DNA from: Clostridium sp. Ade.TY
GTDB taxonomy: Bacteria > Bacillota > Clostridia > Clostridiales > Clostridiaceae
NCBI RefSeq assembly: GCF_000498355.1
Contig: NZ_AVSV01000027.1
Span: forward strand, 1-64,000
Length of the DNA stretch: 64,000 nt
Reading direction: 5' to 3'
Notes under the pieces: generated by a model
What the model saw: the letters and a program-made list of their open reading frames with translations, nothing else
What the model was told of the DNA's origin: nothing
Database searches by the model: none
Translations under genes and position numbers: made by a program
Shown here: positions 55,555-64,000 of the stretch, piece after piece
How positions within the stretch are numbered: position 1 is the stretch's first letter
Layout: each line of letters begins with the position of its first letter

Positions 55555-56265
55555 TTATTTTCTTAAGTCATCAAGAAGTTGAGTTTTATCTTTTGTTTTA
55601 TCATCAACTGATTTTATAATTTTAGCTGGAGAACCTGCAACTACAACTCCATCTGGAACATCTTCAGTAACAACAGAACCTGCTGCAACAACAGAACCTT
55701 TACCAATTTTTACTCCTTCTAGAATTACAGCATTTGCTCCAACTAAGGCATTATCTCCAATTTCACATGGTGATTTGCTAGGTGGTTCTAAAACTCCTGC
55801 AACAACAGCTCCTGCACCTAAATGAACATTATTTCCAAGTTTTCCACGAGCACCTATTACAGCATTCATATCAACCATTGTTCCTTCGCCAATTTCAGCT
55901 CCTATATTAATAACAGCTCCCATCATAACAACAGCATTCTTACCTATTTTAACTCTATCACGAATTATAGCACCTGGTTCTATTCTAGCTTCTACTTCAA
56001 GAAGATCAAGCATTGGAATTGCTGAGTTTCTTCTATCATTTTCTACTCTAAAATGTTTAATTAAATGTTTGTTATCTAAAACAACTTTTAATATTGAATC
56101 AGATTCACCTGCTAATATGTAAAATCCATTAGCACCGTACCATTCTATATTTTCTAAGTTTGCTTCACTTAAGTCACCATTTATATAAACTTTAACAGGT
56201 GTTGATTTTTTAGATTCTTTTATAAATCTAGCTATTTCATATGGATCAGTTAAATTGTATTCCAT
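55555..56265 (-). CDS. dapH: Tetrahydrodipicolinate N-acetyltransferase
   Basis: A 236-residue enzyme of the acetylase branch of diaminopimelate/lysine synthesis. The N-terminal ~80 residues ([20 protein letters not shown]) are typical of DapH. A left-handed beta-helix of hexapeptide repeats follows ([40 protein letters not shown]), ending [10 protein letters not shown]. Trimer with acetyl-CoA sites expected. AAGGATG precedes the ATG on the minus strand. It is divergent from cobO and an aminotransferase that could supply the next step of the same pathway. Confidence 0.92.
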   Translation of the reverse strand: MEYNLTDPYEIARFIKESKKSTPVKVYINGDLSEANLENIEWYGANGFYILAGESDSILKVVLDNKHLIKHFRVENDRRNSAIPMLDLLEVEARIEPGAIIRDRVKIGKNAVVMMGAVINIGAEIGEGTMVDMNAVIGARGKLGNNVHLGAGAVVAGVLEPPSKSPCEIGDNALVGANAVILEGVKIGKGSVVAAGSVVTEDVPDGVVVAGSPAKIIKSVDDKTKDKTQLLDDLRK

Positions 56266-56423
56266 AATATCATCCTTTCTACTTAGTTACTATTATTTAT
56301 AAATAACAAATTAATTATAATAAAAAAAGTTTAATAATAAAAGGGTTTAAAGTAAAAAAAAGAGTAATATTTGCTAGTATTAAAAGTTTAATGTAAAATA
56401 TTTTTAATAAGGAGATGATAAGT

Positions 56424-56960
56424 TTGAAACTAAATGAAGGATTTGTTCAGATATATACAGGAGATGGAAAAGGAAAAACTACAGCAGCAATAGGTCAAGG
56501 GATTAGAGCTTATGGAAATGGTCTTAAAGTTATTATGGTTCAATTTTTAAAAAGTGGGGAGACTGGTGAGCTTCAAACTATAAAAGAACTTGGAGAAAAT
56601 TTTGAAATTTTTAGATTTGAAAAAAGAAGAGGGTTCGTTTGGACATTAAGTGAAGAAGAAAAAGAAGAGGTGAAAAAGGAAGTTAAGGCCTCATATGACT
56701 TCGTTTTGAGTCTTTTAGAAGATGATAGATGTGATGTTCTTATTATAGATGAGATAATGGGAGTGTTAAAAAATAAATTTTTAACTACTGAAGATGTTAT
56801 AAATATAATAGATAAAAAACCAAAACATGTAGAAATAATAATGACTGGCAGAAACGTTCCAGAAGAAATAGTAAAGAAAGCAGATTTAGTAACTGAAATG
56901 AAAGCAATTAAACATTATTATCAAAAAGGAGTTCCAGCAAGGAAGGGGATAGAATTTTAA
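56424..56960 (+). CDS. cobO: Cob(I)yrinic acid a,c-diamide adenosyltransferase
   Basis: A 178-residue CobA/CobO/BtuR-type ATP:corrinoid adenosyltransferase that attaches the upper adenosyl ligand. The P-loop TGDGKGKTTAAIGQ begins near residue 11, followed by VIMVQFLKSGETGEL and LIIDEIMGVL. I chose the TTG at 56424 because AAGGAG lies 9 nt before it; the in-frame ATG at 56415 directly abuts the ribosome site. No riboswitch precedes it, unlike the main B12 operon about 38 kb away. Its stop overlaps the next gene (TAATG). Confidence 0.88.
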   Translation: MKLNEGFVQIYTGDGKGKTTAAIGQGIRAYGNGLKVIMVQFLKSGETGELQTIKELGENFEIFRFEKRRGFVWTLSEEEKEEVKKEVKASYDFVLSLLEDDRCDVLIIDEIMGVLKNKFLTTEDVINIIDKKPKHVEIIMTGRNVPEEIVKKADLVTEMKAIKHYYQKGVPARKGIEF

Positions 56961-58093
56961 TGAATAGTAGGGTTTTAGATATTGAAATATCAGGAATAAG
57001 AAAATTTTACAATAAAGTAAGAAAGGTTAATGGGGCTATATCATTAACTCTTGGCCAACCAGATTTTAATACACCTAAAGTGGTTAAGGATGGAATAAAA
57101 AAAGCAATAGATGAAAATAAAACTGTATATACTGAAAATGCAGGAATAAAAGAACTAAGAGAAGAAATATCAAAGTATTTAAAAAGCTTAAATATTAGAT
57201 ATGATAGTAAAGATATTTGTATTACTGTTGGTGGTAGTGAAGCGATATTTGATTGCTTTATGGCTCTTTTAAATGAAGGTGATGGGGTATTAATACCGAA
57301 TCCTGCATATCCAGCTTATGAAAGTATTGTAAAAATGATTGGTGGAAAGATTAATAATTATAGCTTAGACAAAAATTTTAATATTGATATAGATGATTTA
57401 ATAAATAGATATAAAGAAACAAAAAGTAAATATTTGGTATTATCTTTTCCAACAAATCCAACGGGAGCTATTTTAAGTAAAGAATTAAGAGATAAGTTAG
57501 TAGATTTTATAAAAAAAGAGGATATTATAGTAATTACAGATGAAATATATGCTTCAATAATATATGATACATATTATTCAGTAGCACAAGATGATTCTAT
57601 CTTAGATAAAATAATATATATAAGTGGATTTTCAAAAATGTTTGCAGCAACTGGACTTAGAATAGGTTATATAGCTTGTAAGGAAAAGATTATGAATGAA
57701 ATAATGAAAGTTCATCAATATGGTGTATCATGTGCTCCATCTATAGTACAATATGGAATGGTTGAAGGATTAAAATATGGATTTAATGATGTTATATTCA
57801 TGAAAAATGAATTTTTAAAAAGAAAAAATTATGTAGTTAATAGATTGAAGAAAATGGGAATTGAAGTTAATAATCCAAAAGGAGCTTTTTATGTATTTCC
57901 ATCTATAAAAAAATTTAATTTAACTTCAGAGGAATTTTGTGATAGACTTTTAGAAAAAGAAAAAGTTGCCTGTGTACCTGGGACTGCTTTTGGCAATAAC
58001 GGTGAAGGTTATATTAGAATATCATATTGTTATTCAATTAAAGAGTTAGAAATTGCGCTTAATAAAATAGAAAACTTTATAAAAAGTATTTAG
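56960..58093 (+). CDS. Class I/II PLP aminotransferase (PatA-like)
   Basis: A 377-residue aspartate-aminotransferase-fold enzyme. ISLTLGQPDFNTP (about 27-39), GSEAIFDCF, NPAYPAYESIV, SFPTNPTGAIL and the Schiff-base lysine K226 in SGFSKMFAATGLRIGY are present, with GYIRISYCYS near the end. It starts on the cobO stop (TAATG). Sequence style and the divergent dapH suggest N-acetyl-LL-diaminopimelate aminotransferase, but general amino-acid aminotransferase activity is equally possible. A B12 role is not needed because cobD is already in the main operon. Confidence 0.8.
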   Translation: MNSRVLDIEISGIRKFYNKVRKVNGAISLTLGQPDFNTPKVVKDGIKKAIDENKTVYTENAGIKELREEISKYLKSLNIRYDSKDICITVGGSEAIFDCFMALLNEGDGVLIPNPAYPAYESIVKMIGGKINNYSLDKNFNIDIDDLINRYKETKSKYLVLSFPTNPTGAILSKELRDKLVDFIKKEDIIVITDEIYASIIYDTYYSVAQDDSILDKIIYISGFSKMFAATGLRIGYIACKEKIMNEIMKVHQYGVSCAPSIVQYGMVEGLKYGFNDVIFMKNEFLKRKNYVVNRLKKMGIEVNNPKGAFYVFPSIKKFNLTSEEFCDRLLEKEKVACVPGTAFGNNGEGYIRISYCYSIKELEIALNKIENFIKSI

Positions 58094-58107
58094 TATATAA
58101 AATTAAT

Positions 58108-58148
58108 AAAAATACGTTTGTTATACAAAAATAACAAACGTATTTTTT
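58108..58148 (+). terminator. Terminator after the aminotransferase
   Basis: AAAATACGTTTGTTAT and ATAACAAACGTATTTT form a 16-bp stem with a T-run. From about 58150 to 58520 the sequence is extremely AT-rich with no gene or structured RNA recognised. Confidence 0.88.
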
Positions 58149-58523
58149 ATTTTGTAAAAATTAAAATGAAAGAAGATGTAAATATTAATTCAAAAAATAA
58201 ATTTTATATGTAATTTAGATAAGTTTATTGGTGAAAAAATAAAAGTTTAAAAAGATAAACTTTCAAAATGTATATTTACTACGAACAAAAATGCAAATGT
58301 GTATTTGAAAATGAATATATTAAAATAAAAAATATTTTTACAAAATTTGTAATAAATATAGCGAAATGAAAATGAATTGAAATTCAAAAAATATTTACAA
58401 AATAGCCATATAAGTTATAGTAAACGTATTCAAAAATAATAATATCAATTAACTAAATAATAATAAAATTGGATTATCTTTAATGAATTAATAATAAAAT
58501 ACTATAAAAATTGTTATAATAAA

Positions 58524-58551
58524 TTGACAAAACGACTATATATAATATAAT
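58524..58551 (+). promoter_or_regulatory. Promoter of the opp operon
   Basis: A perfect TTGACA (58524-58529), a 16-nt spacer and a perfect TATAAT (58546-58551), about 45 nt before oppB. A second TATAAT at 58541 is too close to the -35 box. Confidence 0.8.
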
Positions 58552-58605
58552 TATTAATAACAGATAGATGTATATTTATTACAAAAATGGAATGGAGGGG
58601 GTAAA

Positions 58606-59532
58606 ATGCTAAAGTACATAGGAAAAAGAGTTTTTACTAGTATTTTAACAATATGGGCAGTTGTTACTATAACATTCTTTTTGGTAAGAGCAATGCCAGG
58701 AGGACCGTTTGATGGTGAAAAAGTAACACCTGAAATGAAAGTTATATTAAATGAAAAATATGGATTAGACAAGCCTTTAAGCGAACAATATGGGATTTAC
58801 ATGAAAAATTTATTAAAAGGTGATTTAGGAGAATCAATGCAATTTAGAGGAAGAGAAGTAAAAGAAACAATAGAATATTCTTTTCCAAAATCTGCGAGAC
58901 TTGGAATTGTTGCTGTAGTATTTTCCTTAGCAATTGGAACTCTACTTGGTGTAGTATCAGCATTAAAATCGGGAAAATGGCCAGATAAGGTATGTATGTT
59001 TATATCTACTTTAGGTATAACAGTACCAAGCTTTGTAATAGGAGCAGTACTTATTTATTTCTTTACAGTTGAGTGGAAGCTATTACCTGCTGTTGGGTTA
59101 AAAGGGCCAAGCTCTTATATTATGCCAGTTATTGCATTAGCAGGAAGTTCAATGGCATTTATAACAAGACTTACAAGAAGTAAACTTATTGATGTATTAA
59201 AATCAGATTATATAAGGACAGCTAAAGCTAAAGGTTTAAGTAGTAAAGTTGTTATATTTAAACATGCTTTAAGAAATTCACTTATTCCTGTTGTAACATA
59301 TTTAGGACCACTTATAGCATCAATTTTAACTGGATCATTTGTTGTAGAAAAAATATTTGTTATACCAGGTCTTGGAAATGAATTTGTATCAACTATAACA
59401 AATAGAGATTATACTGCATTGCTTGGAGTTGTAGTATTCTTTTGTACATTAATTGTAGTATGCAATTTGTTAGTTGATATATTATACGTAATTATAGATC
59501 CAAGAATAAAACTAGATGATGTTGAAGGATAA
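58606..59532 (+). CDS. oppB: Oligopeptide ABC transporter permease
   Basis: A 308-residue inner-membrane permease with six predicted segments. The N-terminus YIGKRVFTSILTIWAVVTIT and LVRAMPGGPF are typical of OppB/DppB, and the ABC-docking EAA loop is DYIRTAKAKGLSSKVVIFKH. It forms the translocation channel with OppC. GGAGGGGG precedes the ATG. First gene of oppBCDFA, with a strong promoter upstream. Confidence 0.93.
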   Translation: MLKYIGKRVFTSILTIWAVVTITFFLVRAMPGGPFDGEKVTPEMKVILNEKYGLDKPLSEQYGIYMKNLLKGDLGESMQFRGREVKETIEYSFPKSARLGIVAVVFSLAIGTLLGVVSALKSGKWPDKVCMFISTLGITVPSFVIGAVLIYFFTVEWKLLPAVGLKGPSSYIMPVIALAGSSMAFITRLTRSKLIDVLKSDYIRTAKAKGLSSKVVIFKHALRNSLIPVVTYLGPLIASILTGSFVVEKIFVIPGLGNEFVSTITNRDYTALLGVVVFFCTLIVVCNLLVDILYVIIDPRIKLDDVEG

Positions 59533-59546
59533 AGGAGGCATAGTAT

Positions 59547-60488
59547 ATGGAAAATTTAGAATTTGATAAAAGTATGTTTGCTCCTGTATCACAAGAGGAA
59601 AAAACTTTTGAGAAAAATATAAGACCAAGTGTTGGATATTGGAGTGATGCTTGGAGAAGATTAAAAGCAAATAAAGTGGCATTAATATCTTTAATAATTA
59701 TAATTGTTTTAGTTATCCTTGCTATAGTAGTACCTATAGTGTCTCCTTTTAAATACGATGCACAAAATCTAAAATTAAAAGATTTAGGACCTAATGCAAC
59801 AAATTTTTTTGGTACAGATAAGCTTGGAAGAGATTTGTTTGTACGAGTTATGATGGGTGCTAGATACTCATTAATTATTGGAGGAGCAGCAGCTGTTATA
59901 AATCTTTTTATTGGAGTTATATATGGAGGAGTATCTGGATTTTTTGGTGGGAAAATTGACAATATAATGATGAGAATAGTTGATTGTCTTTATTCAATTC
60001 CAACAACTATATATGTTGTTATTATAATGGCTGTATTAAAGGATACTACATTTGATAAAACCGGAATACTTAGTATTATATTGGCTCTTTCTATTTCTTA
60101 TTGGGTTGGTATGGCAAGAATAGTAAGAGGAGATATTCTTCAATTAAAACAACAAGAATTTGTTCTTGCTGCCAAAACATTAGGGGCATCTAAAAAGAGA
60201 ATATTATTTAGGCACTTAATACCAAATTGTATGGGTTCAATAATAGTAACTATGACGCTTTTAATTCCTCAGGCAATTTTTACAGAGGCGTTTTTAAGCT
60301 TCATAGGATTAGGGCTTAATGCACCTCTTGCATCTCTTGGAACTTTATGTAATGATGCAATGCCTGCTATATATACAAATCCATATCAATTATTTTTCCC
60401 AGCAGCAATGATATGTTTAATAATACTTTCATTTAATATGCTAGGGGATGGATTAACAGAAGCGTTAGATCCAAAGCATCAAAGATAA
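59547..60488 (+). CDS. oppC: Oligopeptide ABC transporter permease
   Basis: A 313-residue permease. A cytoplasmic N-terminal tail (about 1-45) precedes the first segment, then NFFGTDKLGRDLFVRVMMGA (OppC/DppC signature, about 87-106) and the EAA loop EFVLAAKTLGASKKRILFRH. It pairs with OppB. AAAGGAGG lies upstream and the gap to oppB is 14 nt. Confidence 0.93.
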   Translation: MENLEFDKSMFAPVSQEEKTFEKNIRPSVGYWSDAWRRLKANKVALISLIIIIVLVILAIVVPIVSPFKYDAQNLKLKDLGPNATNFFGTDKLGRDLFVRVMMGARYSLIIGGAAAVINLFIGVIYGGVSGFFGGKIDNIMMRIVDCLYSIPTTIYVVIIMAVLKDTTFDKTGILSIILALSISYWVGMARIVRGDILQLKQQEFVLAAKTLGASKKRILFRHLIPNCMGSIIVTMTLLIPQAIFTEAFLSFIGLGLNAPLASLGTLCNDAMPAIYTNPYQLFFPAAMICLIILSFNMLGDGLTEALDPKHQR

Positions 60489-60502
60489 TAGGAGGGGTAA
60501 TT

Positions 60503-61522
60503 ATGAGTAAATTATTAGAAGTTAAAAATCTTAAAACCTCCTTTAATACGCATTTAGGAGATGTAAAAGCAGTAAGAGGAATTTCTTTTTATGTTGATAA
60601 AGGAGAAGCAATAGGAATAGTTGGTGAATCAGGATGTGGAAAATCTGTTTCAATGATGTCAATTATGAAATTATTATCAGAAAATGCAAATATAGAATGT
60701 GATGAAATATTATTTGATGGAGAAGATATAAGTAAATATAAGGAAAAGGAAATGGAGAAAATAAGAGGGAATAAGATGGGGATGATATTTCAAGATCCTA
60801 TGACATCTTTAAATCCTTTGTATACAATAGGGACTCAACTTACTGAACATTTGATGAAGCATAAAGGTTTATCAAAAAAAGAGGCATATAAAAAAGGTAT
60901 AGAGATGCTAGATTTAGTTGGAATTCCAAGTCCTGAAAGTAGGATGAAACAATACCCTCATGAATTTTCAGGTGGTATGAGACAAAGAGCTATGATTGCA
61001 ATAAGTCTTATATGTGAACCAAATCTTATAATAGCTGATGAACCTACAACAGCATTAGATGTTACTATTCAAGCTCAAATATTAGATCTTATGAAAAATT
61101 TAAAGGAAAAGCTAAATACATCAATAATTCTTATAACTCATGATTTAGGTGTTGTTGCAGACCTTTGTTCAAGAATAAATGTAATGTATGGTGGAATAAT
61201 AGTTGAAACAGGAAGTGCAGAGGATATTTTTTATAGAAGTAAGCATCCTTATACTTGGGGATTATTAAATAGTGTTCCTAATCCATTAAGTAAGCTTAGA
61301 GAAAAGTTAATTCCTATAGAAGGACAACCACCTGACCTTTTAAAACCACCAACAGGATGTCCCTTCGCAGAAAGATGTAAATATGCAATGAAAATTTGCT
61401 TGGATAAGCAACCACCATTGTTTGAATTGGAAAATGGACATAATTCAGCATGTTGGTTATGTCACGAAAATGCTCCTAAAGTTACATCAGAAACGGAGGT
61501 TAAGCAAAATGGAAAAAAATAA
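60503..61522 (+). CDS. oppD: Oligopeptide ABC transporter ATPase
   Basis: A 339-residue ABC ATPase. Walker A is GESGCGKS (about 40-47), the signature is FSGGMRQR, and Walker B is LIIADEPTTALD, followed by the switch His in LITHDLG. The C-terminal oligopeptide/dipeptide-specific extension has the cysteine cluster GCPFAERCKYAMKIC. It overlaps oppF by 14 nt, so the two ATPases are translated together. GGAGGGG precedes the ATG. Confidence 0.94.
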   Translation: MSKLLEVKNLKTSFNTHLGDVKAVRGISFYVDKGEAIGIVGESGCGKSVSMMSIMKLLSENANIECDEILFDGEDISKYKEKEMEKIRGNKMGMIFQDPMTSLNPLYTIGTQLTEHLMKHKGLSKKEAYKKGIEMLDLVGIPSPESRMKQYPHEFSGGMRQRAMIAISLICEPNLIIADEPTTALDVTIQAQILDLMKNLKEKLNTSIILITHDLGVVADLCSRINVMYGGIIVETGSAEDIFYRSKHPYTWGLLNSVPNPLSKLREKLIPIEGQPPDLLKPPTGCPFAERCKYAMKICLDKQPPLFELENGHNSACWLCHENAPKVTSETEVKQNGKK

Positions 61523-62492
61523 TGAAGTTATTTTAGAAGTTAAAAATCTTTGTAAATACTTTCAAGCTAATAAAGGAATTTTTTCAAAAAAGAGTTATGT
61601 TAAAGCAGTTGATAATGTTTCTTTTTCTATAAAAAGAGGAGAAACTTTAGGTCTTGTTGGAGAGTCAGGATGTGGAAAGACTACAACAGGCAGAACTATA
61701 TTGAAGTTATATGAACCAACAAGTGGAAATGTAATTTTTAATGGTGAAGATATAACAAATAAATCTGAAAAAGAAATGATTCCTTTAAGAAGGAAGATGC
61801 AAATGATATTTCAAGACCCATATGCATCATTAAATCCAAGAATGACAGTTGGAGATATAATTGGTGAGGCAATTGATATTCATGGATTATATAAAGGTAA
61901 AGAGAGAGAAGATAGAATAAGATATTTACTTGATAAAGTTGGGCTCAATGGAAGTCATATAAATAGATATGCACATGAATTTTCAGGTGGGCAAAGACAG
62001 AGAATCGGTATTGCAAGAGCTCTTGCTGTAGAACCAGAATTTATAGTTTGTGATGAGCCAATATCGGCGTTAGATGTTTCTATTCAAGCACAAGTTATAA
62101 ATATGCTAGAAGAGCTTCAAGAAGAGCTTGGGCTTACTTATTTATTTATTGCTCATGATTTATCAATGGTTAAGCATATATCAACGCATATAGGAGTAAT
62201 GTATTTAGGGCAAATGGTTGAAAAAGGACCTAGTGATGATGTGTATTTAAGACCGAAGCATCCATATACTAAAGCACTTTTATCAGCTGTACCTATACCA
62301 GATCCTAAATTGGCTAAAGAGAATAATAGAATAGTATTATCAGGAGATATACCATCTCCTATAGATCCAAAACCGGGATGTAGATTTTGTGGAAGATGTA
62401 TGTATGCTATGGATATATGTAGTGAAGTAGAGCCGGTTCTTAAAGAAGTCGAAAAAGGGCATTTTGTTTCTTGTCACTTATTTAATGAATAA
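61509..62492 (+). CDS. oppF: Oligopeptide ABC transporter ATPase
   Basis: A 327-residue ABC ATPase partner of OppD. Walker A GESGCGKTTTG, signature FSGGQRQR, Walker B FIVCDEPISALD and switch FIAHDLS are intact. The C-terminal cysteine cluster is GCRFCGRCMYAMDIC. I chose the ATG at 61509 with CGGAGG about 10 nt upstream. A longer in-frame extension to 61422 would lie fully inside oppD and lacks any resemblance to OppF. Confidence 0.93.
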   Translation: MEKNNEVILEVKNLCKYFQANKGIFSKKSYVKAVDNVSFSIKRGETLGLVGESGCGKTTTGRTILKLYEPTSGNVIFNGEDITNKSEKEMIPLRRKMQMIFQDPYASLNPRMTVGDIIGEAIDIHGLYKGKEREDRIRYLLDKVGLNGSHINRYAHEFSGGQRQRIGIARALAVEPEFIVCDEPISALDVSIQAQVINMLEELQEELGLTYLFIAHDLSMVKHISTHIGVMYLGQMVEKGPSDDVYLRPKHPYTKALLSAVPIPDPKLAKENNRIVLSGDIPSPIDPKPGCRFCGRCMYAMDICSEVEPVLKEVEKGHFVSCHLFNE

Positions 62493-62565
62493 TAATATAA
62501 TAATTAAGGTAATTTATTATCTAATTGATAATTTAATTATAACTATATAAAAAGGGGGATAAAAA

Positions 62566-64000
62566 ATGAAATTAAGTAAAATCAAAAAACTTTGTGCTGT
62601 AGCACTAGCTGTAGCATTAAGTGCATCTGTTTTTGCTGGTTGTGGAGGTTCAGGTGACCAAAGTAATAGTGGGGATGGTGCAGCAGTAGAACAAAAGCTT
62701 ACTTACAACGTTGGGGCAGTTGTAGAAACTATTGATCCAGCTCTAAATACAGCTGTTGATGGGTCAACAATAATAGGAAATGCATTTGAAGGATTAACTA
62801 GATTAGATGAAAATGATAAGGCTGTACCTGGTGTTGCTAAAGAATGGAAAGTATCAGAGGATGGATTAACTTATACATTTAAGTTAAGAGATGATGCTAA
62901 GTGGTCAGATGGAAAGTCTGTTACGGCAAATGATTTTGCATATGCATGGAAGAGGGCACTTAATAAAAAAACAGCTGCAGAATATGCATATCAACTTTAT
63001 TATATTAAAAATGCAAAGGAGTTTTATGAAGGAAAAGTAAAAGAAGCAGATCTTGGAATTAAAGTAGTTGATGAAAAGACTTTAGAAGTAACTTTAAATT
63101 CACCAACTCCATATTTTATAGAGCTTATGGCATTTCCAACATATATGCCAGTAAGAGAGGATATAATAAAAGAGCATGGAGAAAAATGGATAAACAAGCC
63201 AGAAACTTATGTGTCAAATGGTCCTTTCAAGTTAACTGATTTCCAAATGAAAGATTCTTATACTTTTGTAAAGAATGAAAATTATTGGAATAAAGATAAT
63301 ATAAAACTTGAAACTTTAGTTTATAAAATGGCTATGGATGAAACAAGTTCATATGCATCATTAGAATCAGGAGATTTTGATGTTATAAGTAATGTTCCAA
63401 CTGAAAGAATAGAAGATGGACAGGCAAGTGGTCTAGTTAATATTTATCCAAATCTTGGAACATATTTCTTATGTGTAAATGTAAATAATGGATTAGATAA
63501 ATTAGATAAAGAAGTACAAAAAGTACTTTCAGATAAGAAAGTTAGGCAAGCACTTTCATTAGCTATAGATAGAGTGTCTATAGTTGAAAATGTTACTAAA
63601 GCTGGTCAGGTTGCATCAGCTAGTTTTGTTCCAGCAGGTATTAAAGATCCAAATGGAAAAGATTTTAAAAATAATAAATTTGATCCAAAAAAGCAACAAG
63701 AAAATGTTGAAGAAGCTAAGAAAATATTAAAAGAAGCAGGATACGAAAACGGAAAAGGAATACCAACTTTAGAATTAATGTACAATTCAGAAGGAGCACA
63801 TAAAGCTATAATGGAAGTTATTCAGCAAAACTGGAAGGATATTGGGGTTAATGTAGAACTTAAAAACCAAGAGTGGGCAGTGTTCTTAAATACAAGACAA
63901 AACGGTCAATATGAAATTGCAAGACATGGTTGGTCAGCAGACTATGCAGATCCTATGACATTCTTAGATATGTGGGTTAGTGGAAATGATGGAGATAAAA
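62566..64000 (+). CDS. oppA: Oligopeptide-binding lipoprotein, cut by the window end
   Basis: The first 478 codons of a family 5 extracellular solute-binding protein. A signal peptide with lipobox (SVFAGCGGSG, lipid Cys at about 26) is followed by YNVGAVVETIDPALNTAVDG, VAKEWKVSEDGLTYTFKLRD, AKWSDGKSVTANDFAYAWKR and SNGPFKLTDF, all typical of OppA. The gene is open to the last base, so roughly the last 60-70 residues are missing. AAGGGGG lies before the ATG. A 73-nt AT-rich gap separates it from oppF. Confidence 0.93.
   Translation, partial: MKLSKIKKLCAVALAVALSASVFAGCGGSGDQSNSGDGAAVEQKLTYNVGAVVETIDPALNTAVDGSTIIGNAFEGLTRLDENDKAVPGVAKEWKVSEDGLTYTFKLRDDAKWSDGKSVTANDFAYAWKRALNKKTAAEYAYQLYYIKNAKEFYEGKVKEADLGIKVVDEKTLEVTLNSPTPYFIELMAFPTYMPVREDIIKEHGEKWINKPETYVSNGPFKLTDFQMKDSYTFVKNENYWNKDNIKLETLVYKMAMDETSSYASLESGDFDVISNVPTERIEDGQASGLVNIYPNLGTYFLCVNVNNGLDKLDKEVQKVLSDKKVRQALSLAIDRVSIVENVTKAGQVASASFVPAGIKDPNGKDFKNNKFDPKKQQENVEEAKKILKEAGYENGKGIPTLELMYNSEGAHKAIMEVIQQNWKDIGVNVELKNQEWAVFLNTRQNGQYEIARHGWSADYADPMTFLDMWVSGNDGDK

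Noticed and set aside
58150..58520. Possible small RNA or short gene in the long gap before oppB
   Set aside because: The sequence is extremely AT-rich with no ribosome site plus frame, no stable hairpin and no terminator of its own.
61422..61508. N-terminal extension of OppF
   Set aside because: It lies wholly inside oppD in another frame, has no ribosome site, and does not resemble OppF.
1..64000. CRISPR array, tRNA or rRNA genes, insertion sequences, prophage
   Set aside because: No regularly spaced repeats, tRNA-like cloverleaf with GGTTCGAATCC-type arm, transposase or phage gene was found on either strand.

Overview
The window is a continuous stretch of chromosome from a low-GC, spore-forming, strictly anaerobic Firmicute. 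The best fit is Clostridium sensu stricto. This rests on the very AT-rich codon use, strong AAGGAGG-type ribosome sites, sigma-A promoters of TTGACA-16/17-TATAAT type, an FprA flavodiiron protein, a PdaB-type sporulation deacetylase, and cobalamin, lysine and T-box leader RNAs. I cannot fix the species. I see no rRNA, tRNA, CRISPR array, insertion sequence or prophage. Coding density is high and composition is uniform, so this looks like core or metabolic chromosome rather than an island.

Layout. 1-3.4 kb: an amino-acid/amine antiporter and a large PLP decarboxylase that reads as a tyrosine decarboxylase. 3.7-4.8 kb: aldose 1-epimerase. 4.8-18.9 kb: a promoter, a cobalamin riboswitch with an attenuator, then fifteen tightly packed genes for the anaerobic (early cobalt insertion) B12 pathway: cbiK-A-C-D-E-T-L-F-G-H-J-B, cobD, an alkaline-phosphatase-superfamily (ApgM-like) gene, and cbiP. 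19-23 kb: Xaa-His dipeptidase pepD, an OPT peptide transporter and a PqqD-like partner. 23-25.3 kb: small uncharacterised genes and a flavodoxin-like protein. 25.3-28.7 kb: a lysine riboswitch controlling an APC permease, then an AbgT-family transporter. 28.8-31.1 kb: a glycosyltransferase and a split ThrE-type exporter. 31.3-35.3 kb: glyA, a metallophosphoesterase, an M19 dipeptidase and an SDR oxidoreductase. 35.3-40.6 kb: a two-component system, an M16 peptidase, recX and a membrane transglutaminase-like protein. 41.2-45.5 kb: a giant 2-hydroxyacyl-CoA dehydratase activase fusion. 45.5-49.3 kb: a valine T-box, valS and a small alarmone synthetase. 49.3-55.5 kb: fprA, folC, a TSCPD protein, a beta-propeller protein, a DUF4364-like protein, pdaB and a tandem OB-fold protein. 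55.6-58.1 kb: dapH divergent from cobO and an aminotransferase. 58.5 kb to the end: an oppBCDFA operon whose oppA is cut off by the window edge.

How the genes work together. Two themes dominate. One is de novo adenosylcobalamin synthesis: the big operon covers sirohydrochlorin to cobinamide-phosphate, and cobO sits 38 kb away. The nucleotide-loop genes cobU, cobS, cobT and cobC are not in the window. The other is amino-acid and peptide scavenging: OPT and Opp uptake, PepD, M19 and AbgT, amino-acid permeases, and a decarboxylase/antiporter pair that could generate proton-motive force. The most interesting unexplained element is the ApgM-like gene translationally coupled to cobD. It may supply a missing B12 step (L-threonine kinase or alpha-ribazole-phosphate phosphatase).
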